Source: Streptomyces flaveolus (GTDB taxonomy: Bacteria; Actinomycetota; Actinomycetes; Streptomycetales; Streptomycetaceae). From it: DNA of 29,459 bases. Below are positions 1 through 7,922 of this stretch, one piece after another (position 1 is the first letter of the stretch; every line of letters begins with the position of its first letter). Location of the stretch: assembly GCF_000716535.1 (NCBI RefSeq), contig NZ_JNWV01000077.1:1-29459 (forward strand). Reading direction: 5' to 3'. The translations under genes and the position numbers were made by a program. Below the pieces are notes generated by a model, which worked only from the letters and a program-made list of their open reading frames with translations, was not told the origin of the DNA and ran no database searches.

Positions 1-1
1 C

Positions 2-76
2 CACCGCATCAGCGTCCTGTTCGCCATGCTCCGCGACGGAACCTTCTACGAACCCAGAACCCCACGGATCGCTTGA
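2..76 (+). pseudogene. C-terminal tail of an IS110-family transposase, cut by the window edge
   Basis: The frame open from base 2 to the TGA at 74-76 encodes about 24 residues including HRISVLFAMLRDGTFYEP. This resembles the conserved tail found at the C-terminus of IS110/IS116/IS902-family (DEDD) transposases, where the last domain ends with a 'LFAMLRDG.xY' string. Only the tail is visible, so whether the full element lies to the left cannot be seen. If intact, an IS110 end should follow the stop codon within roughly 100 bases; no long inverted repeat is expected for that family and none is seen. Confidence 0.7.
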
Positions 77-146
77 CGAAAGACATAGAGGCACCCCCCT
101 CTGCCGAACCGGCGCGAACGCCGACCGGCACAGGGAACCGCCCGGC

Positions 147-452
147 CTATTCCTCCCCGGTCCGCAGGAGGGTGCCGTTGGCCCCCGGGGCGTAGGTACG
201 ACGCGCATTCTTCTCGATCTTGCGCGTGACTTCCTCGTCCAGGTCCACGCCCTGCATCTGGGCAAGCCCCGCCAGGTAGAGGAACACGTCGGCCAGCTCT
301 TCGCCCCGGTCGGGGAGCTGCTTACGCCAGGCTGTGAAGGCTTCGCCGACCTCCGCCGTCAGGAGCCCGAACTCCATCGGCACATCAGTGGTGTTGAACC
401 CCTTGCTGAGTTTGTTCTCCCACGCGAGCCTCTGGGCCTCGGCGATGTCCAC
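147..452 (-). CDS. MazG-like nucleotide pyrophosphohydrolase
   Basis: The product is about 101 aa from a GTG start at 452. It has the all-alpha NTP pyrophosphohydrolase (MazG-like) signature: E34-x2-E37 in AEVGEA and, after a 14-residue gap, E52-x2-D55 in EELADV, the four acidic residues that bind Mg2+ in this family. Proteins of this size hydrolyse non-canonical or house-cleaning (d)NTPs to NMP and pyrophosphate. An upstream ATG at 530 would add 26 residues with no family resemblance, so the GTG directly before DIAEAQRLAWENK is preferred. The gene stands alone between the IS110 remnant and the left 448-bp repeat. The exact substrate cannot be told from sequence. Confidence 0.8.
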   Translation of the reverse strand: MDIAEAQRLAWENKLSKGFNTTDVPMEFGLLTAEVGEAFTAWRKQLPDRGEELADVFLYLAGLAQMQGVDLDEEVTRKIEKNARRTYAPGANGTLLRTGEE

Positions 453-602
453 GGTAGTCCCCTGAGCAGTGCGGTCCGCTGTCGTGGAAAACCTAGCGAG
501 AGCAGCGGGATGAAAAGGGGGGAGAAGCACGTGAGTTCAGCCGCGCAGGCCGTCCGTGTACGGGCGGATGCCAGACGGGTAAAGGGCTGACCCGGATCGC
601 GC

Positions 603-737
603 ATGCACGGCTACCTGCGCTGGCGGAACAGGAACGCCCGCCATCCCGACGTGCTGGCCGCCCAACGGCGTGAGCGCGCTCGCATCCGTAGTGAGAAGGG
701 CATCCGCTGGGGAGGCCGACCGGCGAAAGCCGCGTGA
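603..737 (+). pseudogene. 44-aa C-terminal remnant of an unrecognised protein (left repeat copy)
   Basis: The frame reads MHGYLRWRNRNARHPDVLAA and ends in a basic tail IRWGGRPAKAA. It has no ribosome binding site, and an in-frame TGA lies at 588-590. The same 44 residues occur at 29011-29145 with a Leu in place of the Met. Both copies begin at the same residue, while the DNA upstream differs completely. This looks like the conserved C-terminal end of a longer gene carried along by the duplicated segment. The basic, Arg-rich tail would fit a transposase or other DNA-binding protein, but I do not recognise the family. Confidence 0.45.
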
Positions 738-1051
738 CCGTACGCACAACACCGGCAACACTGACGCCATGACCGTTGATCGCGAGGCGCTTCAGGCCAG
801 CTGGAACCGGACCCGCAACCACCTCGAGGCCGCCCGGGTCCACCTGACGGGCCTGGCGGACATCGACCTCTCAGCGACGCTTGAGTTCCTGCAGCACAAC
901 GAGCTGGGACTGGCCTTCGACTGTCTCGTCGATCTCGGTGACGACCTCGACCTGCCGCTGACCTTCTGGCAGCACCTCGACCGAGCAGCTCGTGAGATGC
1001 GGCTTTACAGCGATGCGCTGCACACACCCCACCTCACGGCTGCCGACCTCT
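604..1051 (+). repeat. 448-bp direct repeat, left copy
   Basis: Bases 604-1051 align without gaps to 29012-29459, the end of the window, at a constant offset of 28408. I count about 26 mismatches, i.e. about 94% identity. The left boundary is sharp at TGCACG; upstream sequences are unrelated. The right boundary cannot be seen because the second copy runs off the window. The repeat holds the end of one gene and most of a MafI-like gene. Many mismatches are third-position or conservative, and the last ~150 bp are almost identical. Confidence 0.9.
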
Positions 1052-1170
1052 GTGCGCGCCGGCCAGTGCTCCGAGAAGGCTGCGCTGAGCGCGCACGGAC
1101 CACGAAAGTTGAGTCGAACCCCGTTCTCGCGTGCCGCAGCCAACCGGCCCTCCTAAATGAGCACTTGTGA
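769..1170 (+). CDS. small acidic protein resembling MafI-family immunity proteins (left copy)
   Basis: The product is 133 aa starting with ATG 769 (MTVDREALQASWNRTRNHLE). The core, DLSATLEFLQHNELGLAFD followed by CLVDLGDDLDLPLTFWQHLD, has the layout of MafI-type immunity proteins: a short helical acidic protein with a 'E/NE.xLAxdxL' helix and a 'lP..fw..L..aaremrL' tail. MafI proteins neutralise MafB-type polymorphic toxins, but no toxin is visible here. The first 94 codons match the right copy at 29177 closely. Beyond 1051 the C-terminus (residues ~95-133) is Cys/Arg-rich and may be read-through into unrelated DNA. The assignment rests on pattern resemblance only. Confidence 0.5.
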   Translation: MTVDREALQASWNRTRNHLEAARVHLTGLADIDLSATLEFLQHNELGLAFDCLVDLGDDLDLPLTFWQHLDRAAREMRLYSDALHTPHLTAADLCARRPVLREGCAERARTTKVESNPVLACRSQPALLNEHL

Positions 1171-1230
1171 AGGTTCTTCTGCGTCAACGTGCAACCTTTC
1201 GGCCCCATTACTGGTCTCCTGTTCGGTGGA

Positions 1231-1272
1231 CCCCACGCGTCACTCGGGAGACTTTCGGTGAACGGCGTGGGG
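1231..1272. promoter_or_regulatory. inverted repeat CCCCACGC...GCGTGGGG upstream of the FG-GAP gene
   Basis: Perfect 8-bp arms at 1231-1238 and 1265-1272 are separated by 26 bases and lie 85 bases before the FG-GAP start codon. The spacing is long for a terminator, so it could be an operator or chance in GC-rich DNA. Confidence 0.25.
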
Positions 1273-1356
1273 CGCCCCGAGAACCAGCGGCCACGCACTC
1301 TGTTCGTCCGCCGATTGAGCCCCCTGTCTGCGCGATCACTAGGAGCCCCGACACTC

Positions 1357-2712
1357 ATGCCCGTCCGCACAACGGCTACGCTCGCCACCTTCGTGGTAGC
1401 GGGCCTCATCCCCCTCACTCTGCCCACCGCGGCAGCGAGCGCCGCGCCCGCGCGGCACGGCGACGACTTCAACGGCGACGGGTTCCGCGACTACGCGTAC
1501 TCGAGCTTCAGCGCAAGAGGGGGCGGCGGTGTCACCGTGGTCTTCGGCACAGCCACCGGGCCCGGCCCCAAGCAGCAGCGCATCACTCAGGCGAGCCCTG
1601 GCGTGCCCGGATCCGACGAGGCCGACGACATGTTCGGCGAGGTGCGGGCCGCCGCGGATTTCGACGGCGACGGTTACGGCGACCTCGCGGTGGCAGCGAC
1701 CGGCGAGAACCATTTTCAGGGCGCCGTGACGATCCTTTGGGGGTCCCCCTCCGGCCTGTCCACGGGTACGGCCCTGCCGAACAAGAACCCGGGTCGCAAC
1801 AACTACATGGGCAAGGACCTGGCGACCGGCGACTTCAACGGGGACGGCAAGCAGGACCTGGCTGTCATCAACGAGTCCATGACCTACGTCTACCGCGGCC
1901 CCTTCAAGCGCACCGGTACCACCGGTACCGTGACCAAGCTCGACAAGACGTCGTCCTTCTACGCCACCGCGCTGATCTCCGGCAAGGTCAACGGCGACAA
2001 GAAGACCGACCTCGCGATCATCGGTGACGTGGTCAGCCCCGAATACATCGCGTCCGACGTCTGGTTCATCAAGGGAGGCGCGAGCTCACTCACCCCGGGC
2101 AAGAGCCTCCGCCTGGAGTCGGAATCCGGCAACGGCGGCAGCTCCGAACGCGGCGGCGACGGTGTCATCGCCGACTTCGACAAGGACGGCTACGGCGACA
2201 TCGCCGTCGGCACCCCCCTCTACTCGAAGCACAAAGGCCGAGTCAGCGTCTGGTACGGCTCGTCCGCCGGCCCGTCCCGGAGCACCCGCCTCACCCAGTC
2301 GACCAGTGGCGTCACCGGATCTCCCGAGAACCGGGACGAATTCGGCTCATCCATTTCGGCGGGTGACGTCAACGGCGACGGCTACGCGGATCTCGCAGTC
2401 GGCGTGCCGGGCGAGGAGATCGATGACCACGAGTACGCGGGCGGTGTGCACATCTTCAAGGGGCGGGCGGGCGGCCTGTCCGGTGCCGGCTCACAGTGGT
2501 TCGCCCGCAACACCCGCGGTGTCCCGGGTGCGTTGACGGCCGACGACCAGTTCGGCGGCCTGGTACGGCTGCGCGACACCGACGGTGACGGAACGGCCGA
2601 CCTGTACGTGAGCGGTGCCGGCGATCTGCGGCTGCCCGGTTCAGCTGGCGGCATCACCACCGCGGGCGCGACGGAATACCACGCGGCACCCATCGACAGC
2701 TTCCTGCAGTGA
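1357..2712 (+). CDS. secreted FG-GAP repeat (integrin-alpha-like beta-propeller) protein
   Basis: The product is 451 aa. The ATG at 1357 follows AGGAG at 1341-1345 and begins a clear Sec signal peptide (MPVRTTATLATFVVAGLIPL, cleavage around the ASAAPA region). The mature part consists of about seven FG-GAP/VCBS-type blades, each with a Ca2+-binding D-x-[DN]-x-D-G string followed by 'DLAV': DFNGDGFRD, DFDGDGYGDLAV, DFNGDGKQDLAV, KVNGDKKTDLAI, DFDKDGYGDIAV, DVNGDGYADLAV and DTDGDGTADLYV. The fourth has lost a Gly/Asp and is the weakest. Such proteins are exported and fold as seven-bladed propellers used in adhesion or as scaffolds. No catalytic domain is attached. It seems to be monocistronic. 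Confidence 0.9.
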   Translation: MPVRTTATLATFVVAGLIPLTLPTAAASAAPARHGDDFNGDGFRDYAYSSFSARGGGGVTVVFGTATGPGPKQQRITQASPGVPGSDEADDMFGEVRAAADFDGDGYGDLAVAATGENHFQGAVTILWGSPSGLSTGTALPNKNPGRNNYMGKDLATGDFNGDGKQDLAVINESMTYVYRGPFKRTGTTGTVTKLDKTSSFYATALISGKVNGDKKTDLAIIGDVVSPEYIASDVWFIKGGASSLTPGKSLRLESESGNGGSSERGGDGVIADFDKDGYGDIAVGTPLYSKHKGRVSVWYGSSAGPSRSTRLTQSTSGVTGSPENRDEFGSSISAGDVNGDGYADLAVGVPGEEIDDHEYAGGVHIFKGRAGGLSGAGSQWFARNTRGVPGALTADDQFGGLVRLRDTDGDGTADLYVSGAGDLRLPGSAGGITTAGATEYHAAPIDSFLQ

Positions 2713-3005
2713 TGTGGCGTAGCTGACTCGTGTGCGCATCAGCTTACTTACTTTAAGTCTTGACGAAAGTGGTCCGCGCCTCGAAAGTAATCGACGCCCG
2801 AGGTTCAGGAGTCGACCACACCCCCGCGCGTCCCACTCATCGCTCCCGAGGTGAGTCCCGCCCGGGGCGCAACCCCTCGCGAAAAGCCACGCCCGCCATG
2901 GCCCGACCCCGCCCCGCAGCCGTTCTCTCCGCCCTCCTGCCCGCCACCCGCAGGACGGCGGCGAGCCCGCCCCCCTCACCCCTCGACCAAGGAGGGAACT
3001 CCACC

Positions 3006-3774
3006 ATGCCGACGCCCAGCCGTGCATGCTCGCCCACCAAACGGCTCAAGTCCTGGAGCACGTTCCTCTTCGGCGCCCTCGGCGCGATGACGCTCGTCGT
3101 CGCCGTCCCGGCGAGCGCCCACGCCGACGTCCTGCAGTTGCTGCCGCAGAACGCCGACGGTCTGGAGCAGACCTTCTCGCCCGCCTACGACTACGACGGT
3201 GACGGGTGCTACGCCACCGCCGCCATCGGAGCCGACGGCACCATCAACCCCGGCCTGCCGCTCGGCGGCGACGTCAACGGGCACTGCCACGACTACGCCC
3301 AACTGGCCAACGCCAACACCTACTCACGCGAGAAGTGCAACAACGGCTGGTGCGCGGTGATGTACGCCAGCTACTTCGAGAAGGACCAGGCGACGCTCGG
3401 CCCGGCGGCCATCGGGCACAGGCACGACTGGGAGCACGTCGTGGTGTGGATCAACAACAACGAGGTCCAGTACGTCTCGGTGTCCCAGCACTCCGGCTAC
3501 CAGGTGGCCGACCGCACCACCGTCCGCTTCGACGGCACACACCCGAAGATCGTCTACCACAAGGACGGACTGTCCACCCACGACTTCCGGTTCGCCAACA
3601 GCAACGACGAGCCTCCCCCGGCTGGTGGGCTGGAACGGCTACCCGGCCGGTTACCGCGACAAGCTGCTGAGCGCCGACTTCGGGGAGGCGACCATCAAGA
3701 TCAAGGACGGCGACTTCGAGTACGCGCTGGCGCATTCCATGCCGTCGGTCATCTCCTTCGATCCCAACGGCTGA
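3006..3774 (+). pseudogene. NPP1-family (necrosis-inducing-like) secreted protein, frameshifted
   Basis: The ATG at 3006 follows a strong AAGGAGGG at 2989-2996 and starts a signal peptide (residues ~1-41, ending PASAHA). The mature protein has the NPP1/NLP hallmark GHRHDWEH and the preceding CYATAAIG region, so the fold and metal-binding heptapeptide are kept. After FRFANSNDEPP (about 3613) the frame is lost. LVGWNGYPAGYRDKLLSADF and the rest to the TGA at 3772-3774 continue in another frame. Relatives carry around eight extra residues (ENH...TW..P) between these two parts. I infer a deletion of roughly 25 nt between C-rich stretches. The missing piece lies in the region beside the metal site. 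As written, the protein would end in about 90 unrelated residues. A TTGACG at 2760-2765 is a possible but weak -35. Confidence 0.85.
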
Positions 3775-4009
3775 CGGCCCCTGCCCCCTCCGGTAGCCGG
3801 TGGTGCCCCACAGTCGTCGGGTGCCGCCGGCCCCGCGATGTCCGTACACGCGGCGCGAGCCGCAGTGGCGAGGTGTGTGCGGCGGAGCGATGACCGGACG
3901 CCCGCTATGCGAAGGCGGTGTGAGCATACGCGGGACTTTTCATGGTGCTGTGGACTGGGTGATCACGAGACTTGTCACACCGTCAGCTGTCCAATTATGT
4001 TCGGTCACC

Positions 4010-5032
4010 GTGCTCGCATCCCCGCTGATCAGCGTCATAGTCGCCGCGCACGACCTCCAGGGACAACTTGGGGTCTGCCTGAAATCGATCCTGGACCAGT
4101 CCTTCCAGGACGTGGAGGTCGTCGCGGTCCTGGACCAGTCTGCCCACTGCCCCGCGGACTTGGTGGACGACTATGCCCGGCGCGATGGGCGGCTCTCGGT
4201 CGTACGGCTGACGGGTGTCGCCGGCATCGGCCGGATACGCAACGCGGGGGCCGAGCGCGCCGCCGGTGACTACCTGCTCTTTCTGGACAGCGATCACATC
4301 GTCCGGGGCGAAACGCTGCAGGCGATGGCCGACCGGCTGCGAGCGGCGGGCGAGCCGGATGTTCTTCTCTTCGGGCACACCCGCCTCCACCGCGGCCGCT
4401 CGTGGCCCGGTGTCGCGGCCGGCCTGCTGGCCCAGCAGGGAAGTGAACCCTTCGCCCCGCTCGACCGGCCCGAGTTCTTCGGTGCTCCCGCCTACTCCTG
4501 GGACCGTCTCGTCCGCCGCGAGCTGTGGACCGGGCAGCAACTCGCCTTCCCCGACGGTCTCCACGAGGAGGTCACAGTCGTCCACCGGGCCATGCTCGCC
4601 GCCGACCGGATCGCCGTCCTGAAATGGAACTGCGTGCAGATCCGCCGCCGGCACACCCAGCACCCCGCAGGCTCACCCGACGGCACCCACTTCGACGTCT
4701 TCGGCCGGTACGAAGAGAGCTTCGGCCTGCTCGGCGAGCGCGGCGCCCTGGACGTGGTGGCTCCCGCTCTCTTCACCCGCATGATTCGCCACTATCTCTT
4801 CCTGCTCAACCTCGAGGGATGTCTCTCCCGCTCCGAGCGCCCGCGGTTCTTCGAACGCGCCAGCGAGCACTACCGGGGCTACCTCCCCGACGGCTACGAC
4901 CACCCCGAAGGCCGAGAGGGTGTCAAGTTCCAACTCATGGCGAGCGGCAGATACAGTGCCCTGGAGGCCGCCAGTCTCCCGCAGCGGGCACGGGGTCTGG
5001 TCTCCCGGGGCGCCGCCCTCCGCGGACGGTGA
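4010..5032 (+). CDS. family 2 (GT-A fold) glycosyltransferase
   Basis: The product is about 340 aa from the GTG at 4010. The family-2 domain starts at once (LISVIVAAHD), followed by SILDQSFQDVEVVAV, the RNAGAERAAGDYLLFLDSDH segment with the metal/nucleotide-sugar-binding DSD at residues 93-95, and an EEV acceptor/base region near residue 183 in GLHEEVTVVHRAML. No membrane segment or signal peptide is seen, so it is probably cytoplasmic, transferring a sugar from a nucleotide sugar to a cell-envelope polymer or small molecule. In-frame GTG (3920) and ATG (3890) codons exist upstream but precede non-family sequence. No good Shine-Dalgarno site marks any of them, so the start is uncertain. In related genomes such enzymes often accompany teichoic-acid polymerases; none is next to it here. 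Confidence 0.85.
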   Translation: MLASPLISVIVAAHDLQGQLGVCLKSILDQSFQDVEVVAVLDQSAHCPADLVDDYARRDGRLSVVRLTGVAGIGRIRNAGAERAAGDYLLFLDSDHIVRGETLQAMADRLRAAGEPDVLLFGHTRLHRGRSWPGVAAGLLAQQGSEPFAPLDRPEFFGAPAYSWDRLVRRELWTGQQLAFPDGLHEEVTVVHRAMLAADRIAVLKWNCVQIRRRHTQHPAGSPDGTHFDVFGRYEESFGLLGERGALDVVAPALFTRMIRHYLFLLNLEGCLSRSERPRFFERASEHYRGYLPDGYDHPEGREGVKFQLMASGRYSALEAASLPQRARGLVSRGAALRGR

Positions 5033-5130
5033 CCAGGCCGGCGGAAGCGGCGGGCTGCGGACCTGCCGGGCCGTGACGTGACCGCCGCTCGGTTCCGGCA
5101 CCGGCGCGTGGGGTACGTCACCCACTGACA

Positions 5131-5258
5131 ACAGCCCTCGGGTGCGACCGGCGCCCGTCCGGCATACACCGGGACTGTGCTGTCTCCTCCCCTCCGGCCG
5201 ATGCTCGCCGAGGCCCGCCCCGGGCTCCCGCCCGAGCGGGCGCTGCCGGGCGGGCTGG
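5131..5258 (+). repeat. ~128-bp direct repeat covering the 5' end of the DNA ligase gene, copy 1
   Basis: The stretch begins ACAGCCCTCGGGTG and runs through the ligase start region to CGGGCGGGCTGG. It is repeated at 6061-6188 with two small indels and scattered mismatches, about 930 bases downstream in the same orientation. It includes ~46 bp of leader upstream of the GTG start, so the duplication carries the ligase promoter-proximal region and not just coding sequence. Confidence 0.85.
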
Positions 5259-5580
5259 CCTTCGAGCAGAAGCCCGACGGCTACCGCGCGGTGCTCTTCG
5301 CGGGGCCCGGTCGCGCGTACCTGCAGTCCAGGAACGGCGCCGACCTCAGCAGTGCTTTCTGCGAGATCACGGCGGCTGGCCGGGCCCTGCACGCACCCTT
5401 GGTCCTCGATGGCGAGCTGGTCGTCGCCACGGAGGGCCGTCTCGACTTCGGCGAGCTTCAGGCCCGGGCCCGCCGTCGCGGCGCCGCTGCCCGGCAGGCC
5501 GCCCGGGCCGCGCCGGCGAACCTGATCGTGTTCGGCGTCCTTGACACGGCCGACGGCCCGCTCCTTAACGAGCCCTACGC
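5177..5580 (+). pseudogene. ATP-dependent DNA ligase, N-terminal fragment
   Basis: The GTG at 5177 begins MLSPPLRPMLAEARPGLPPE. Residues 30-37 (EQKPDGYR) are ligase motif I with the adenylated Lys32; SRNGADLS is the downstream Arg-containing motif; LVLDGELVV is motif III. After about residue 134 (LLNEPYA, base ~5578) the family resemblance stops. The frame then runs on through unrelated sequence to 5755. The fragment has only the first half of the adenylation domain, without motifs IV and V or the OB-fold, so it cannot ligate. Actinobacterial ligases of this type work with Ku in end joining, and ku lies 5 kb downstream. A C-terminal fragment of the same family lies at 16894-17287 on the other strand. 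Confidence 0.85.
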
Positions 5581-6060
5581 ACGACCGATGCGCCCAACGA
5601 AAGGTCGGTACGGTCGGGTGTGCGCGAACAGTCAACAGTCATGGATGTTGGGGCTCACGCCGACCGACAGTGAGGCCGCATGTAGGCGCGGATACTGTGC
5701 CTCGTTGTTCGTCCGCCCGCACCGCGCATCCGATGGCGCTCTCGTACGGGAATGAAGTGGTGAGGGTCCGGGACGATGCGCCTGGGCGAGCGCTCGTGAC
5801 CTAAGGGAAGAAGGGAATGTGCGCTCCTGAGCCCCTGCACCAGGGTCTGGGGGGCTCAGCCCTCCCCTCACGGTCCGGTACACCCATGGGCCCACCGACG
5901 TCCGCGGCTCGGCACGGGCCCGTGGAGGCCGGGGACGCCGTGCCGGACTCCCCCTGGGACTTCGTCCCGCTGTCGGCGGGCGGAGACCTGGTCGTAGGCG
6001 ACGGCGGAGGCGCGGGGGATGCCGTCGGGGTCAGTCCAGGTATCGCTGGTGGTACTGAAA
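5581..6060. other. 480 bases without a recognisable gene
   Basis: Several short open frames occur on both strands, but none has a family motif, good start context or GC-codon pattern that I can defend. Composition drops to a more mixed GC between about 5590 and 5800, which contrasts with the flanking ligase coding DNA and suggests a junction with foreign or non-coding sequence. The only clear structure is the hairpin at 5827-5859. Confidence 0.5.
5827..5859. terminator. strong hairpin, possible terminator
   Basis: CTGAGCCCC (5827-5835) and GGGGCTCAG (5851-5859) form a perfect 9-bp stem. An inner alternative stem CCCTG-cac-CAGGG is also possible. No T-tract follows, as is usual in Streptomyces. 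There is no intact gene just upstream, so it could be a relic. Confidence 0.4.
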
Positions 6061-6188
6061 ACAGCCCTCGGGTGTGACCGGCGCCATCCCGGCATACACC
6101 TTAAGACCGTGCTGTCTCCTCCCGTCCAGCCGTGCTCGCCGAGGCCCGCTTTGAGCTCCCGCTCGAGCGGGAGCTGCCGGGCGGGCTG
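6061..6188 (+). pseudogene. second, decayed copy of the ligase gene 5' end
   Basis: This is copy 2 of the repeat at 5131-5258: the same leader (ACAGCCCTCGGGTG), the same GTG-CTG-TCT-CCT start, then loss of one base in CCGTGCTCG (copy 1 reads CCGATGCTCG), which puts the ligase frame out. Resemblance ends at about 6188, before ligase motif I. It is therefore a non-functional stump, shorter and more diverged than copy 1. Confidence 0.8.
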
Positions 6189-6567
6189 GGCGGCGCGGCC
6201 GGGGATCAGGGCGCGCTCAGCCGGTTGCGCGTCGGCCGGGGCCGTCGCGCCGCGCCGCCGTCAGCCCGGCGCCCCGCCGTTCTGCGGTCGCGCGGCGCCG
6301 TGCTTGGAGGCCGCCTTCCGCCGTCCGGCCGTGGTGGTTCTGTCCGCGCCCCCGGGCTGTCCGCGCCCGGCCTCCGGCCGCCCGTCGGCGGTAGAGGACG
6401 GGCGTCGGGCTCGTCCTCAGCCCGGTCATAGGTGGCGCGCCGACGGGCTACCACGGATGCGGTGATTCGGCATAAAATGCCACGAACCTCTGCCGGGACT
6501 GCGGCGCTGCGGAGTGCCGTGCCGCAGCCGTTCCGCCTGGCCGCACGCGGCCATGAAGAGGTGCGTC
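6189..6567. other. 380 bases without a recognisable gene
   Basis: Extremely GC-rich DNA (long runs of CCG/CGG) with overlapping open frames of Arg/Pro/Ala-rich composition on both strands, typical of non-coding shadows. I see no family motif. The last ~70 bases hold the leader of the WhiB gene. Confidence 0.5.
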
Positions 6568-6891
6568 ATGACCTGTTCGTCCAGGGGACACCCGGCGGCT
6601 TCCGACTGGCGCGATCAAGCCTCATGCGTCGGAGAAGATCCCGACATCTTCTTTCCTCTCTCCGACCTGGCGGCTCCCGGGACAGAGGCCGCCCTGGCCC
6701 GAGCGATATGCCGCCGTTGTCCGGTCATCATCGCGTGCCGTACCTGGGCGCTCGATCATGGAGAGGACGACGGCATCTGGGGGGCCACAACGGCAGCCCA
6801 GCGCCGCGCCATCCGACGCGCGATGACGGAGCCCATCCCTGTGGTCAGGCGGCGCGGTGACGGACTCGGGGAGGAGTCGCTTCCCGAGTAG
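6568..6891 (+). CDS. WhiB-like [4Fe-4S] transcription factor
   Basis: The product is 107 aa from the ATG at 6568, preceded by AAGAGG at 6556-6561 with good spacing. The cluster ligands are C20 (DQASCVGEDPDIFFP), then C48-x2-C51-x5-C57 (AICRRCPVIIACRTWAL). They are followed by the WhiB turn motif GIWGA at residues 69-73 and a basic C-terminal segment (AAQRRAIRRA, PVVRRRG) that contacts DNA. WhiB-like proteins bind a redox- and NO-sensitive iron-sulphur cluster and usually act with the principal sigma factor. An extra Cys at position 3 is outside the motif. The gene stands alone, so its targets are unknown. Confidence 0.9.
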   Translation: MTCSSRGHPAASDWRDQASCVGEDPDIFFPLSDLAAPGTEAALARAICRRCPVIIACRTWALDHGEDDGIWGATTAAQRRAIRRAMTEPIPVVRRRGDGLGEESLPE

Positions 6892-7122
6892 CACGGCAAC
6901 GGTGAAGCGGAGACGTGCGCGCGCGTGTGCTGCTCGGCGGGAGCCTCGGAGGCGGTGCGGGGGACGCGTCGTACGACTGCGTCGAGGCGGCTGTGGTCCT
7001 CCGGTAGCCGGTCAGCGCAGGCCGGTGACGTGCTGCTGGGACCGGTGCAGCCAGTCGGCGTGCCCGTCCTCGCCCGTGTGCGCCATGACTTGCGAGTCAT
7101 CGCGGCACGACCCTGGCTGCGG

Positions 7123-7866
7123 CTACGGGCTGACCGGTTCGAGGAGCTGGGGGCCGTTGTTGCGGACGTTGTTGACGGCCGTGGAGACCGGGCGAGCCTC
7201 CAGGTGCCCGCCGGCGGGCTGGCCGAGCAGGGCCCTCAGTTCGTCGGGGTCCTGGTGGGCGGGGTCGAGCCAGGTCTGGTAGTGGTCCTCGGTGAGGGCG
7301 AGGGGCATGCGCGGGTGTACGCGGCCGGCTGCGTCGGTGGCCTCGGTGGTGATGATGGTGCAGGTCGTCAGCCAGGCGGCCGGGTCGTCGTCCTGGGGGA
7401 TGGCCGGGTCGCGCCAGTACGCGTACAGCCCGGCCAGCGCCATCACCTGGCCGTCCTCGGGGTGGATGAAGAACGGCTGCTTGCGCGCCTTGCCGGTGAC
7501 CGGGTCCTTACCCGGCTGCCACTCGTAGAAGCCGTCCGCCGGAAGCAGGCAGCGGCGTGTGCGGAACGCGCGGCGGAACGCCGGCTTCTCGTGCACGGTC
7601 TCCACCCGCGCGTTGATCATCCGCGCGCCGATCTTCGGGTCCTTCGCCCAGGACGGCACCAGACCCCAGCGCAGCGCCCGCAGCTCCCTCACCGGTGCCG
7701 CGGCACCGCCCTCGTCGCGCGGGGCGCGTTCCAGGACGGTCCACACCTCGTCGGTCGGCGCGACGTTCCAGCTGGGTTCCAGCACCTCCATGGTGGGCCA
7801 CTGGGCGGCGTGGAACAGCTGCGCGAGGTCCTGCGGGCTGCAGGTGGCAACATATCGACCGCACAT
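7123..7866 (-). CDS. SRAP-family protein (SOS response-associated peptidase, YedK/HMCES type)
   Basis: The product is 247 aa, starting Met-Cys-Gly-Arg-Tyr. Cys2 is the residue that, once Met is removed, forms a thiazolidine crosslink with abasic sites in single-stranded DNA. The other family residues are present: N85 in MINARVET, E115 in DGFYEW and H184 in RVHPRMP. The length and order of motifs are typical of an intact enzyme. The role is protection of abasic sites and possible autopeptidase release. In actinobacteria such genes are often found near Ku and ATP-dependent ligases, as here (Ku at 10304, ligase shards at 5177). A perfect 9-bp palindrome lies 57 bases before the start codon. Confidence 0.93.
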   Translation of the reverse strand: MCGRYVATCSPQDLAQLFHAAQWPTMEVLEPSWNVAPTDEVWTVLERAPRDEGGAAAPVRELRALRWGLVPSWAKDPKIGARMINARVETVHEKPAFRRAFRTRRCLLPADGFYEWQPGKDPVTGKARKQPFFIHPEDGQVMALAGLYAYWRDPAIPQDDDPAAWLTTCTIITTEATDAAGRVHPRMPLALTEDHYQTWLDPAHQDPDELRALLGQPAGGHLEARPVSTAVNNVRNNGPQLLEPVSP

Positions 7867-7922
7867 GCGACCACTCTCTCACCGCCACGCCGGCCGCTCG
7901 ACGAGGCGCCGGGCGGTCGAGT

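Noticed and set aside
2760..2789. TTGACG with AAAGTA as a promoter for the NPP1 gene
   Set aside because: The -10 is a poor match and spacing is uncertain; sequence this GC-rich yields such matches by chance.
7012..7086. 24-aa minus-strand frame starting MAHTGEDGHADWLHRSQQ downstream of SRAP
   Set aside because: The sequence looks protein-like, but it is very short, has no start context and no family; more likely the tail of a lost gene.
7085..7100. ATGACT-tgcg-AGTCAT hairpin after the SRAP gene
   Set aside because: Only a 6-bp stem, no T-run; could be a weak terminator but too little support.
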